Source: a virus | IMG/VR virus record: IMGVR_UViG_3300032093_007123 | Span: 1 to 32,959 of that record | DNA length: 32,959 bases | Reading direction: 5' to 3' (one strand) | In this document: positions 5,108 through 12,994 of the stretch, piece after piece | Layout of the letters: every line of letters starts with the position of its first letter | Numbering within the stretch: the stretch's first letter is position 1 | Program-made: the position numbers and the translations under genes | Notes under the pieces: generated by a model | What the model saw: only the letters and a program-made list of their open reading frames with translations | What the model was told of the DNA's origin: nothing | The model's database searches: none

Positions 5108-6778
5108 ATGAATATAGATTTAAGATTAGGAGATTGCCTTGAGGTATTAAAAACAATACCAGATAACTCAGTTGATTCAGTTGTAACAGATCCCCCTTAT
5201 GGAATTGGATTTATGAATAAGGAGTGGGACAATCCACAGAAACATCAAGAACTAATTGAGAGAGAAAAGAATAGAAGTGAAGAAAGATTTGCTGATGGTA
5301 AAAGTCCTGTTAAAGGTGGGTTCTCAAAAGGAGTTCAACCAGGTCTTCCAATAGGAGGAGCTAAGGAAGGTAAATGGTTTCAGGATTGGTGTGAGTTATG
5401 GGCTCGTGAATGTTTTAGAATACTAAAACCAGGAGGACACGCATTATCATTTTCAGCACCACGAACTTACCACAGAATGGCAACAGCATTTGAGGATAGT
5501 GGTTTCCAAATTAGAGATCAGATTATGTGGGTATTTGGATCAGGGTTTCCTAAATCACATAACATCGGTAAAGCGATAGATAAGATTGCTGGTAGAGTTG
5601 ATATGAGTTGTGATGAAGTAAAATTAAAACTTAAAGGACTTTATGATAAGAGTGGAAAATCATTATCAAAGATAAGTGAAGAGTGTGGATTTAATGCTTC
5701 AGGATATATTAAAACAGAAAGCAATAAACCTGACCCATGGACGACAACATTACCAACAGTAGAAAAATGGAAAGTAATTAGTAAGGTAATCAACGCAACA
5801 GAAGAAGAAAAAGATGAAATATCAAATCTATTACAATCAGCAGAGAGAGAAGTAATTGGAACAAAGAGTTCAGGATTGTTTAATGGAGGTGAAGGTAATT
5901 CTGTTGGTGGAACAATAGTAGCAGAGGTTGATATTACAATTGCTAATATTGAAGAAGCGAAAGAGTGGGAAGGTTGGGGAACAGCACTCAAACCAGCACA
6001 CGAACCAATAGTGATGGCACGAAAACCATTAAGTGAAAAGTCCATCGCAGAGAATGTATTGAAACACGGAACAGGTGGAATAAATATTGATGGTTCAAGG
6101 ATTGAAATGAAAGACAAAGAGAACATCAACTTTGATAGACCAAGAGTTAGAAAAGACCAGAAAGAATATTTTGGAAATCATTTACCCGATGGTTATTTTA
6201 AGAACGAAGATTTCAAAGAGTATAATGAGTCAGGTAGATTTCCAGCAAACATAATCTTTGATGAAGAGGCGGGACAACTATTGGACGAACAGAGTGGAAC
6301 ATTGAAAGGTGGAGCCAGTCGTTTCTTCTATTGTCCCAAGGCAGCAAAGAAAGATAGAAACGAGGGTATGCCAGAGGAAGTAGGTGTATTTCATCAAAGA
6401 CCAAGAAGAGAAGATGGAACAATAATATACAAAGAAAAGAACCCTGAAGAATGGGCTGAAGCGATGAGTAAATTACCTCGTAAAGATAAGACATCTAAAG
6501 CGGCAGCAGAAGAAAAACTACAGGACAATACTAACGGATTAAAGAACAATCACCCCACAGTCAAACCTACAGACCTAATGAGATATCTAATCAATCTCAT
6601 TACCCCACCAAATGGAGTAGTATTAGACCCGTTTATGGGTAGTGGTTCAACAGGTAAAGCGGCTGTTAGATGTGGGGTCAATTTCATCGGTATTGAAAAA
6701 GAACAGGAGTATATGGATATTGCGAAAGCGAGAATAGAACACGAAAAGAATAAACCGGTTCAAGGTAAATTATTATAA
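5108..6778 (+). CDS. Beta-class DNA methyltransferase with internal insertion (556 aa)
   Basis: Residues 28-31 are DPPY, the catalytic motif IV of N6-adenine or N4-cytosine methyltransferases. The SAM-binding motif (LDPFMGSGSTG, about 507-517) comes near the C-terminus after HPTVKPTDLMRYL (motif X), which is the beta-class order. Between them, IMWVFGSGFPKSHN (around 140-155) is a hallmark of phage DNA methyltransferases. Residues about 165-245 form an inserted segment with a helix-turn-helix look (SKISEECGFNASGYIK), perhaps for target recognition. No restriction partner is near, so it is probably an orphan that protects phage DNA from host nucleases. The target sequence cannot be read from the protein. 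Confidence 0.9.
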   Translation: MNIDLRLGDCLEVLKTIPDNSVDSVVTDPPYGIGFMNKEWDNPQKHQELIEREKNRSEERFADGKSPVKGGFSKGVQPGLPIGGAKEGKWFQDWCELWARECFRILKPGGHALSFSAPRTYHRMATAFEDSGFQIRDQIMWVFGSGFPKSHNIGKAIDKIAGRVDMSCDEVKLKLKGLYDKSGKSLSKISEECGFNASGYIKTESNKPDPWTTTLPTVEKWKVISKVINATEEEKDEISNLLQSAEREVIGTKSSGLFNGGEGNSVGGTIVAEVDITIANIEEAKEWEGWGTALKPAHEPIVMARKPLSEKSIAENVLKHGTGGINIDGSRIEMKDKENINFDRPRVRKDQKEYFGNHLPDGYFKNEDFKEYNESGRFPANIIFDEEAGQLLDEQSGTLKGGASRFFYCPKAAKKDRNEGMPEEVGVFHQRPRREDGTIIYKEKNPEEWAEAMSKLPRKDKTSKAAAEEKLQDNTNGLKNNHPTVKPTDLMRYLINLITPPNGVVLDPFMGSGSTGKAAVRCGVNFIGIEKEQEYMDIAKARIEHEKNKPVQGKLL

Positions 6779-6969
6779 TGCCAAAATCACAAAAGAGAGG
6801 TGGGGAGAAAGCCCACAGAAGAAGAGTCAAAGCACGAAACGAAAGACTGAGAGGTGCTGCAAAAAGATATACAGATCTATTCAACCAAAAACTAAAAGAA
6901 GCATTAGAAAAGAAACAGAATGAAAATACAGACAACGGAGGTATTTCAATTACTACAGGAAACCAATAA
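6778..6969 (+). CDS. Small highly basic protein (63 aa)
   Basis: Arg and Lys dominate residues 3-55 (KRGGEKAHRRRVKARNERLR), in a long helix with a polar C-terminal tail (ENTDNGGISITTGNQ). It is encoded with a TAATG overlap after the methyltransferase and overlaps the large terminase by 50 bases. The charge suggests nucleic-acid binding, perhaps helping packaging. No family is recognised. Confidence 0.7.
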   Translation: MPKSQKRGGEKAHRRRVKARNERLRGAAKRYTDLFNQKLKEALEKKQNENTDNGGISITTGNQ

Positions 6970-8059
6970 GCGTGTTTGTGTATTTCAAGGATCGTCAAGA
7001 GCAGGTAAGACTTATAACATCATCTTATGGTTGGTTATAGATCTATTGAATAAAGAGAATAAGGTATATTCAATAATTAGAAAAACACTACCAGCACTCA
7101 AAGGATCGGTCCTCAGGGATCTAAAAGAGATCTTACTGATGTTGGATCTTTATGATGATTCCAAGTGGCACTCTGTTGATGGTTATTATGAACTTGGATC
7201 AAATATTATTGAATGGTTCTCCGTAGATGATGAAACAAAATTACGAGGAAGAAAGAGAGACATAGGATTTGTCAATGAGGCAACAGAGATAACCTATGAT
7301 GAGTATGTTCAATTATCACTGAGAACTGGTGAAAGAATGATATTGGATTTCAACCCCTCACTATGGCAGTCATGGTTATATGATTTGGAAAGTGATCCTG
7401 ATTGTCTATACAAGATTGTGACTTATAAGGACAACCCCTTCCTACCAAAACTACAGGTAGAAGAGATTGAGAAACTAAAAGACAGAGATCCAAATTTATG
7501 GAGAGTATTCGGTCTTGGTCTTAAAGGTATTCCAACAAGAGTTGTTTTCTCACACCAAAAAGAATATACTGAACTACCACCATCAGCAAAGAAACTTGGG
7601 TATTCAGTAGACTTCGGGTATAATGACCCTACGACTTTAATAGAGGTCCATAAAGACAACGAATCAATTTATGTGAAGGAATTACTATATCTTAGAAACA
7701 CGACCATAAATGACCTTATTTACAAGATTAAGGACCTTAACATAAATCTCAAAGATGATTTCATTTGTGATTCAGCAAATCCACAGGGTATAGCAGAGAT
7801 GGTAAGAGCTGGCATAAATGCAAAGCCAGTCAAGAAAGATACAATACTAGCAGGTATAGATCAGATCAAAAGAAACAATCTTTTTGTTCATAGAGATTCA
7901 GAACATATATGGGAAGAACTAAATTCTTATGTATGGAAACAAGATAAAAATGGTAACAACCTTGACGAACCTGAAGACAAGAATAACCACCTAATAGATC
8001 CCCTAAGATATATTATGACCATGAAGTCCATGAGGAATACTGGCATATACATTTTATAA
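6920..8059 (+). CDS. terL: Terminase large subunit (379 aa)
   Basis: Walker A is GSSRAGKT (residues 24-31) and Walker B is IGFVNEAT (115-122), with the catalytic Glu120. MILDFNPS (140-147) is the coupling motif of the ATPase. The nuclease part begins at about 227 with YSVDFGYNDPT, with further acidic residues in FICDSANPQG (about 281-290) and HLIDPLRYIM (about 356-365) that complete a RuvC-like metal site. The layout fits the PBSX/terminase_3 type. It pumps DNA through the portal (encoded at 29213) and cuts it. The start at 6920 is needed for the N-terminal ATPase strand despite the 50-base overlap. The length is slightly short for the family but all motifs are present. Confidence 0.93.
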   Translation: MKIQTTEVFQLLQETNKRVCVFQGSSRAGKTYNIILWLVIDLLNKENKVYSIIRKTLPALKGSVLRDLKEILLMLDLYDDSKWHSVDGYYELGSNIIEWFSVDDETKLRGRKRDIGFVNEATEITYDEYVQLSLRTGERMILDFNPSLWQSWLYDLESDPDCLYKIVTYKDNPFLPKLQVEEIEKLKDRDPNLWRVFGLGLKGIPTRVVFSHQKEYTELPPSAKKLGYSVDFGYNDPTTLIEVHKDNESIYVKELLYLRNTTINDLIYKIKDLNINLKDDFICDSANPQGIAEMVRAGINAKPVKKDTILAGIDQIKRNNLFVHRDSEHIWEELNSYVWKQDKNGNNLDEPEDKNNHLIDPLRYIMTMKSMRNTGIYIL

Positions 8060-8079
8060 AATGGGTCTTACAATAAAAT

Positions 8080-8088
8080 AATATTTAT
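8080..8088 (+). promoter_or_regulatory. TATTTAT box before the tail operon
   Basis: AATATTTAT, with AGATAT between it and the ATG at 8095, matches the TATATTTAT boxes of other late operons. It falls in a 35-base gap between terL and the tail chaperone gene, one of the few gaps in this part of the window. Confidence 0.5.
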
Positions 8089-8094
8089 AGATAT

Positions 8095-8855
8095 ATGGAA
8101 AGTAGAATTGAGTTTAACGGAAGAACAATCAATGTAAAAGAACCAACAATTTCTGATTGGTCCAAAGTAATGAAGTATAAAGATCTCCTTGATGAAGAAG
8201 AGTTATACTACAAGATGCTTGAGGAGTTCACAGGTATGGAGAAAGATGAAATACTAAAACAAGATGCTGCAACCATCATAAGACTTGGAGATGTTGTTCA
8301 GAATATTCTGATGTATGAGAACAAAAAATTATACAAAGAGATTGAACATAATGGTATGACTTATGAACTAATGGATGTGAATAACATTTCATTTGGTCAA
8401 TATGTGGACCTTGATACATTCCTGAGAAAAGACGAGAAGTATAGAACTCAACACCTGAATGAACTAGCAGCTTATATGTATGTTGAGAAGGGAACAAAAT
8501 ATGCTGACTCAGATTTCAAAAAGAGAATTGAGGCGATGAAGGATTTACCGATCAAGTATATCAATTCAGCGCTTTTTTTTTTATTGAATATAGCCGAGGC
8601 GTCTCAAAGTCTTACCCAGCTTTATTCCAAGAACAAATTGATGGTGAAGCTGCTCAAGATAAGAATAGTTTTTATGGTCATTACGGATGGTATCATGCAA
8701 TTTCACAACTCGCCGAAAACAAAGTATGGCAAATTGATAATGTGGTTAATCTCACCCTTATCAGTGCCCTTAATCACCTTAGCTACCTTGTGGATCTTAA
8801 TAAAGAGAAGGAGAGAGAAATCAAAAAGCAACAACAGCAAATAAAGAATAGATGA
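8095..8855 (+). CDS. Tail assembly chaperone-like protein made by -1 frameshift at T10 (253 aa)
   Basis: The first 162 codons read in frame to 8580 and encode a compact domain (MESRIEFNGRTINVKEP at the start, then helices) like the G part of tail chaperones. At 8573-8582 there are ten T, including the slippery form T TTT TTT. Reading on from 8580 in the -1 frame gives 91 more codons: FIEYSRGVSKSYPALF, then YGHYGWYHAISQLAENKVWQ, a polar helix rich in Gln and Lys, and a stop at 8853-8855. That stop forms an ATGA overlap with the next start (8852). The domain with GWYxxISxLA resembles the C-terminal part of GT-type chaperones known to me from phage tail operons. The zero frame stays open to 8844 (249 aa), but its tail is less protein-like. 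A sequencing error in the homopolymer is the main alternative. Confidence 0.8.
8573..8582 (+). promoter_or_regulatory. T10 slippery site for frameshift or transcriptional slippage
   Basis: The zero frame reads GCG CTT TTT TTT TTA TTG. Sliding back one base gives TTT ATT GAA and the convincing 91-codon extension; the third frame stops at once (TAT TGA). No clear stem was found just downstream, so polymerase slippage on ten T is as likely as ribosomal frameshifting. Confidence 0.7.
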
Positions 8856-11476
8856 GCTTAATTACATCAGGTTTAACAATACAGATTGACTTCACCAATA
8901 CATCATCGTTGATAATCGGTGGTGGATCAGGGGTTGCAATTCTAAAGGCTACAAACTTAGCCAACCCATCACTTTATTTTAGTGGGATCACAGGACAACT
9001 AGTCCAATCTGATGCTCAAGGATTTCAGAACCCTGTAACCTTACAATATTCAGGTATATCTGTATCACAAGCTGGTGTCGGTTTAACAAACCAATTGGGT
9101 GATTACGGAACTTATACAGATTATACAACATGGTTCATGTATAATCTTACTGGTGGAACTTATGTCCCATTCTACAACTCAGACAATCCCTCAAACTATT
9201 TGGGTCAAACAAATGGAGTAAGATGGTTTCAAATTGACACATTCAATCCATTCAATGTTACACCTGATGGACTTAGAACATATACATTTTATTCTGATGG
9301 TAGTTCATGTAGTCCTGAGCCAGGTTATAGTGGAGTAACAAATCAATGGGTAATAGGATCAACAAGAGTATATCAATCAGGAACAAGTGCTGTAACTGAA
9401 GTATGGTTCAATGGTGTATTGACAGGTCAGACAATACAAACACAAACACTAAGAACATTTACAGATCCGATATTCCAATATCAAGCAACCAATAGTGGAG
9501 TAGCAGCCACAGAGTTCTTATTCTATGATCGTAGGTTATCAGATGCTGAGATGTCCACAACCTACAATTATTTCTATAACAAATATTTCCAAGCTCCTGT
9601 TGTGGTAACTCCAACACCCACGACAACTAGCACCCCAACAGTTACACCAACGCCATCATCGTCCCCAATTTCTAGTCCGACACCAACAGCAACTCCGACA
9701 GTAACACCCACGATCTCCGTTACACCATCCAATACTCCAACCCCAAGTGTAACTCCATCAATATCAGCATCAGCTGTTCCACAAGTGAATATAAACTTTA
9801 AGACAATTGCTGATGATTTCAAATCAATGTCCAATTATCACAAACAGATCAATTCATTTGGATTGGGTAATATTGACGGGATAAGTTATTACACAACAAG
9901 TAGAGAGGGTGAGGACAATCCACATGCACAACCACCAATATTCCCATTACTATATGTTGTTCCATCTCAAGTAACGAATGACTTAAAATACAAGACATGG
10001 GATTTCAATACACTGGTAATGGACATCTCACAAAGAGATTTAGCCAATCAAACAGATACACTATCCGATACATTACAAATGCTTCAGGATATTATATCAC
10101 AATTTAGATTATCCGTAACTCAATCAGAAGGTCTATACAACAACAAATACTATTTGGATACAGAGGTGAATTGTATTCCATTCATGGAAAAACAAGTGGA
10201 TCTAACAAATGGTTGGAATGGTTTATTGTCACTCAAGACAATGACCCCACTCAATAGATGTGCTGCAGCATTCAACACTTGGACAGGGACAACAATTATT
10301 CATGATACAATCAATCTAAAAACATTCCATGATGATTTTAGAACACTATCAGAATTTCATAAGCAGATTAACTCATTTGGTTTTGGTGAAGAGAGTGATC
10401 TAAGTTTTTGGACCGAGATGAGAGATAAGACTGACAACACACATTTTAACTCTCCAATATTTCCACTTCTATATGTTATTCCTGGTGAGGTAATACAAAA
10501 GTTTGGGTTCATGGAATATACATTCACGATTATTGTGATGGATATTATTCAAAGGGATTTAGAAAATCAGATTGATGTATTATCAGATACCAATCAAATC
10601 ATGGATGATATCATTTCACAATTCAGATTGTCGGTTAATGATTCACTAGGTAATTTCAATGCGAAATATTATCTACAAAATCCTGTAATATGTTCTCCAT
10701 TTATTGAGCAGTATTCAGATCTTACTGGTGGATGGACAGCAAAGATTGCAGTTCAAGTTATGAACTCTCTTGATAGATGTGATGCGGCGTTTAATTCGTG
10801 GTTGACCCCAACAGCAACAGCTACTCCTACGAACACTCCAACACCAAGTATTACACCATCGGAGACACCGACAAGCACACCAACAGAAACTCCTACTGCT
10901 ACCCCAACTTGTCCTGTAACAACTCAATACCTTGAAGTAAAGTTGGAAGACAATACCAAGTTTAAACTTATACTTTGGAATCAACCGAACTTTACATCAC
11001 CAGCAAATGCAAATTGTGATTACATCATTTCAGGATGTGCATATGGATCTCTCGGAACGGTTTATTGTGCAGCAGAAACAATAAACTCAGGACAACATCA
11101 ACACCAATTTAATTTGGCACCTGTGTTATTACCTGGTGAAATAGTTGTTGCGTTTGATGTTTATAGTTATACATTGTCAGGATGTCCTTGTCCTGTGGAT
11201 CTAATCTTACCGATCGGACCGACGCCTACTCCAACCGTTACTCCAACTACTACAAATACTCCAACCGTTACTCCAACTAATACAAATACACCAACGGTTA
11301 CAATGACACCAACAAATACGCAAACACAGACCCCAAGTTCTAGTATGACACCAACCCCATCCGTAACACCTACATTCACACCGACACCAAGCACAACACC
11401 AGCAGGCGGGGCAGCAGTATGGAACACAACAAATGTGGATTGGAATAATCAAACAGGACTTTGGAACACAGTATAA
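8852..11476 (+). CDS. Modular tail fibre-like protein with LamG-like domain and three TP linkers (874 aa)
   Basis: Residues 1-250 look like a concanavalin/LamG-type beta sandwich (TTWFMYNLTGG; ATEFLFYDRRLSDAEMSTTY at its end), a common carbohydrate-binding fold. Linker 1 (about 251-308) is a Thr/Pro repeat (TPTVTPTPSSS). Residues about 312-478 and 480-648 are two copies of the same domain, with shared blocks HKQINSFGxG, PIFPLLYV and DIISQFRLSV. Linker 2 (about 652-686) leads to a Cys-containing beta domain (690-785), then linker 3 (789-850) and a short WNTTNVDWNNQTGLW tail. It follows the chaperone with an ATGA overlap. The duplicated domain may be a tail-terminator-like or neck unit, but I cannot confirm that. 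Adsorption or tail structure is the likely role. Confidence 0.75.
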   Translation: MSLITSGLTIQIDFTNTSSLIIGGGSGVAILKATNLANPSLYFSGITGQLVQSDAQGFQNPVTLQYSGISVSQAGVGLTNQLGDYGTYTDYTTWFMYNLTGGTYVPFYNSDNPSNYLGQTNGVRWFQIDTFNPFNVTPDGLRTYTFYSDGSSCSPEPGYSGVTNQWVIGSTRVYQSGTSAVTEVWFNGVLTGQTIQTQTLRTFTDPIFQYQATNSGVAATEFLFYDRRLSDAEMSTTYNYFYNKYFQAPVVVTPTPTTTSTPTVTPTPSSSPISSPTPTATPTVTPTISVTPSNTPTPSVTPSISASAVPQVNINFKTIADDFKSMSNYHKQINSFGLGNIDGISYYTTSREGEDNPHAQPPIFPLLYVVPSQVTNDLKYKTWDFNTLVMDISQRDLANQTDTLSDTLQMLQDIISQFRLSVTQSEGLYNNKYYLDTEVNCIPFMEKQVDLTNGWNGLLSLKTMTPLNRCAAAFNTWTGTTIIHDTINLKTFHDDFRTLSEFHKQINSFGFGEESDLSFWTEMRDKTDNTHFNSPIFPLLYVIPGEVIQKFGFMEYTFTIIVMDIIQRDLENQIDVLSDTNQIMDDIISQFRLSVNDSLGNFNAKYYLQNPVICSPFIEQYSDLTGGWTAKIAVQVMNSLDRCDAAFNSWLTPTATATPTNTPTPSITPSETPTSTPTETPTATPTCPVTTQYLEVKLEDNTKFKLILWNQPNFTSPANANCDYIISGCAYGSLGTVYCAAETINSGQHQHQFNLAPVLLPGEIVVAFDVYSYTLSGCPCPVDLILPIGPTPTPTVTPTTTNTPTVTPTNTNTPTVTMTPTNTQTQTPSSSMTPTPSVTPTFTPTPSTTPAGGAAVWNTTNVDWNNQTGLWNTV
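9603..9775 (+). repeat. Thr-Pro linker-coding repeat 1
   Basis: Degenerate repeats of ACNCCAACA-type units encode TPT/TPTVTPT. The unit recurs at 10805, 11218, 18961, 19571 and 27772. It is not a CRISPR: the units are coding, in frame and have no spacers. Confidence 0.8.
10805..10910 (+). repeat. Thr-Pro linker-coding repeat 2
   Basis: This encodes a linker of about 35 residues (TPTATATPTNTPTPS...) between the duplicated domain and the Cys-containing domain of the 8852 protein. Confidence 0.8.
11218..11403 (+). repeat. Thr-Pro linker-coding repeat 3 with 30-bp tandem copies
   Basis: Within it, 11228-11257 and 11258-11287 are two copies of a 30-base unit starting ACTCCAACCGTTACTCC that differ at one base (C/A). 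A decayed third copy follows. This is direct evidence of recent unit duplication in the linker. Confidence 0.85.
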
Positions 11477-11498
11477 ATAAAAAACAAAAATTAATTAT

Positions 11499-12302
11499 AT
11501 GGCTACTTTAAGTGGACAAACAATACAATCCACATATCAAGGATTATTAAAATTAGCTGACTCAACTTCAGGATTAACATCAACACTTCAATCATTAGAA
11601 GATGGTCTCGGTAATGCAACAACGATGAAGGTTTCAACAGGTAGAACCAACATTGACAATTATTATTCATATCAGAATTTAAAACCGAGATACACAGGTC
11701 TTGGAATAGGAGCAGCGACAGGTGTTCAACAAGCAGCAGGAACACAGAATATTCTCCAAGCCTTTGCTTTTTATGACACAGGCATCTATTCTTATTCTGC
11801 GATGACCTATCGTGTAGGAACAATCACATCAACATCCGATGTTTTAGAAGTTGCTTTTTATACAGCACAGTCTGGAGTTAATGGTCTATATCCTGCTGAA
11901 AGAGTTGGATCAGTGCAAACATTAACAGGTTTGACTTCTGCTACTGAACAAACCATACCATTCAGTGGAGGGAATATAAGTTTTTCAGGGACAGGGTCAG
12001 GGGTTTATTTCTTGATGGCAAAATATTCAAACTCAGGTGTCCAACCAACAGTTAGATTTATTGTTCCGTTTTCATCATTTCCTTCCACACAATTTGAAGG
12101 AGCATCATTGGGTGTAGTTCCATCTCTTACGGCAGGTGCATATGTAATTGGTTTGAGGTATAATGGGAATAGATTAGTATTTTCAGGAGCATCAACATTT
12201 GATTCATCTTTTTCTTATTCAACAATAACATCTGCTCAATCTTCAACTGCGTCAATTGCTGGTGGACTGATTGGATTCCATCTACATGTAAATAATTTTT
12301 AA
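11499..12302 (+). CDS. Phage structural protein, fibre-like (267 aa)
   Basis: The N-terminus (residues 1-45: ATLSGQTIQSTYQGLLKLAD, then SGLTSTLQSLEDG) is a helix of the kind that attaches or trimerises tail fibres and that I associate with flavobacterial phage fibres. The rest is rich in Ser, Thr, Gly and short beta strands (ISFSGTGSGVYFLMAKYS), ending in GLIGFHLHVNNF. There is no enzymatic motif. It is preceded by an A-rich 22-base gap. Family-level identity is uncertain; a fibre or baseplate decoration is the best guess from position and composition. Confidence 0.65.
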   Translation: MATLSGQTIQSTYQGLLKLADSTSGLTSTLQSLEDGLGNATTMKVSTGRTNIDNYYSYQNLKPRYTGLGIGAATGVQQAAGTQNILQAFAFYDTGIYSYSAMTYRVGTITSTSDVLEVAFYTAQSGVNGLYPAERVGSVQTLTGLTSATEQTIPFSGGNISFSGTGSGVYFLMAKYSNSGVQPTVRFIVPFSSFPSTQFEGASLGVVPSLTAGAYVIGLRYNGNRLVFSGASTFDSSFSYSTITSAQSSTASIAGGLIGFHLHVNNF

Positions 12303-12304
12303 AA

Positions 12305-12994
12305 ATGTTTGAATTAACAGATAAAGAATTACAAAGATTCGGAACTCTCCTTGTCAATCTTATGAAAAAGAAGATTAAGGAAAGAATATATCCTTATGGT
12401 AATCCTGAACAAAGAGGTGTTGGAAATAAGTTTGCTTCAGGTAATTTATACAATTCACTTACAGCAACAGTCATGCCAGCAACTCAGGACCAACCATCTG
12501 AACTTGTAATCACCTATGCTGACTATTTTGATTCTGTAAACTTGGGTAGAAAACCTGGTAAAAAAAGAGTTCCGATTGATTCATTACTTCAATGGATCAA
12601 AATCAGAGGGATCAAACCCGATGTAGAATTTGAAAGAAAAGGTATATCCTATGCTATCAATAAATCAAGAAAACTAAAAGGTAAACATCCGATACCTGTT
12701 AGTGTTTTACTTGATTGGATTGAAGACAGAAACCTAAGACAGAGTGACGCACAGAAATCACTTAGTCTAGCCTTTGCCATACAAAAGAGTATTTTTCGTT
12801 ATGGTATCCGTCCTGCTAATATTTATGATAAAGCAATTGGTCAATTCAGTAATGTGTTGGATAACCTACCTACCAACTTACCACCTGATGTTAGAGCCGA
12901 ATATGAGCTTTTATTAAATGCGGTTGATGAGGACATAAATCAATTTTTGGATAAAAAGATTGATGTTTATTTAACTTCAGTAAGAACAGAATGA
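12305..12994 (+). CDS. Tail completion / HK97 gp10-like protein (229 aa)
   Basis: Residues about 45-95 hold SGNLYNSLTATV, then YADYFDSVNLGRKPGKKR and PIDSLLQWIKIRGIK, an arrangement seen in neck and tail-completion proteins of the HK97 gp10 type (small basic proteins at the head-tail joint). A second WI-containing segment (VSVLLDWIEDRNL) and a long helical C-terminus extend it, so it is longer than the usual 110 to 150 residues of that family. It lies two bases after the previous stop and overlaps the next gene by ATGA. The assignment rests on motif recall only. Confidence 0.55.
   Translation: MFELTDKELQRFGTLLVNLMKKKIKERIYPYGNPEQRGVGNKFASGNLYNSLTATVMPATQDQPSELVITYADYFDSVNLGRKPGKKRVPIDSLLQWIKIRGIKPDVEFERKGISYAINKSRKLKGKHPIPVSVLLDWIEDRNLRQSDAQKSLSLAFAIQKSIFRYGIRPANIYDKAIGQFSNVLDNLPTNLPPDVRAEYELLLNAVDEDINQFLDKKIDVYLTSVRTE

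Noticed and set aside
8583-8844. Zero-frame tail of the 8095 gene as a membrane protein end
   Set aside because: It contains hydrophobic stretches (LIMWLISPLSVPLITLATLW), but the -1 frame over the same bases has far better protein character, a family-like motif and a coupled stop, so the zero-frame tail is probably a by-product.
9574-11452. Minus-strand open frames rich in Val-Gly-Val or Trp-Cys
   Set aside because: They are mirror images of the Thr-Pro linkers and disappear outside the low-complexity DNA.
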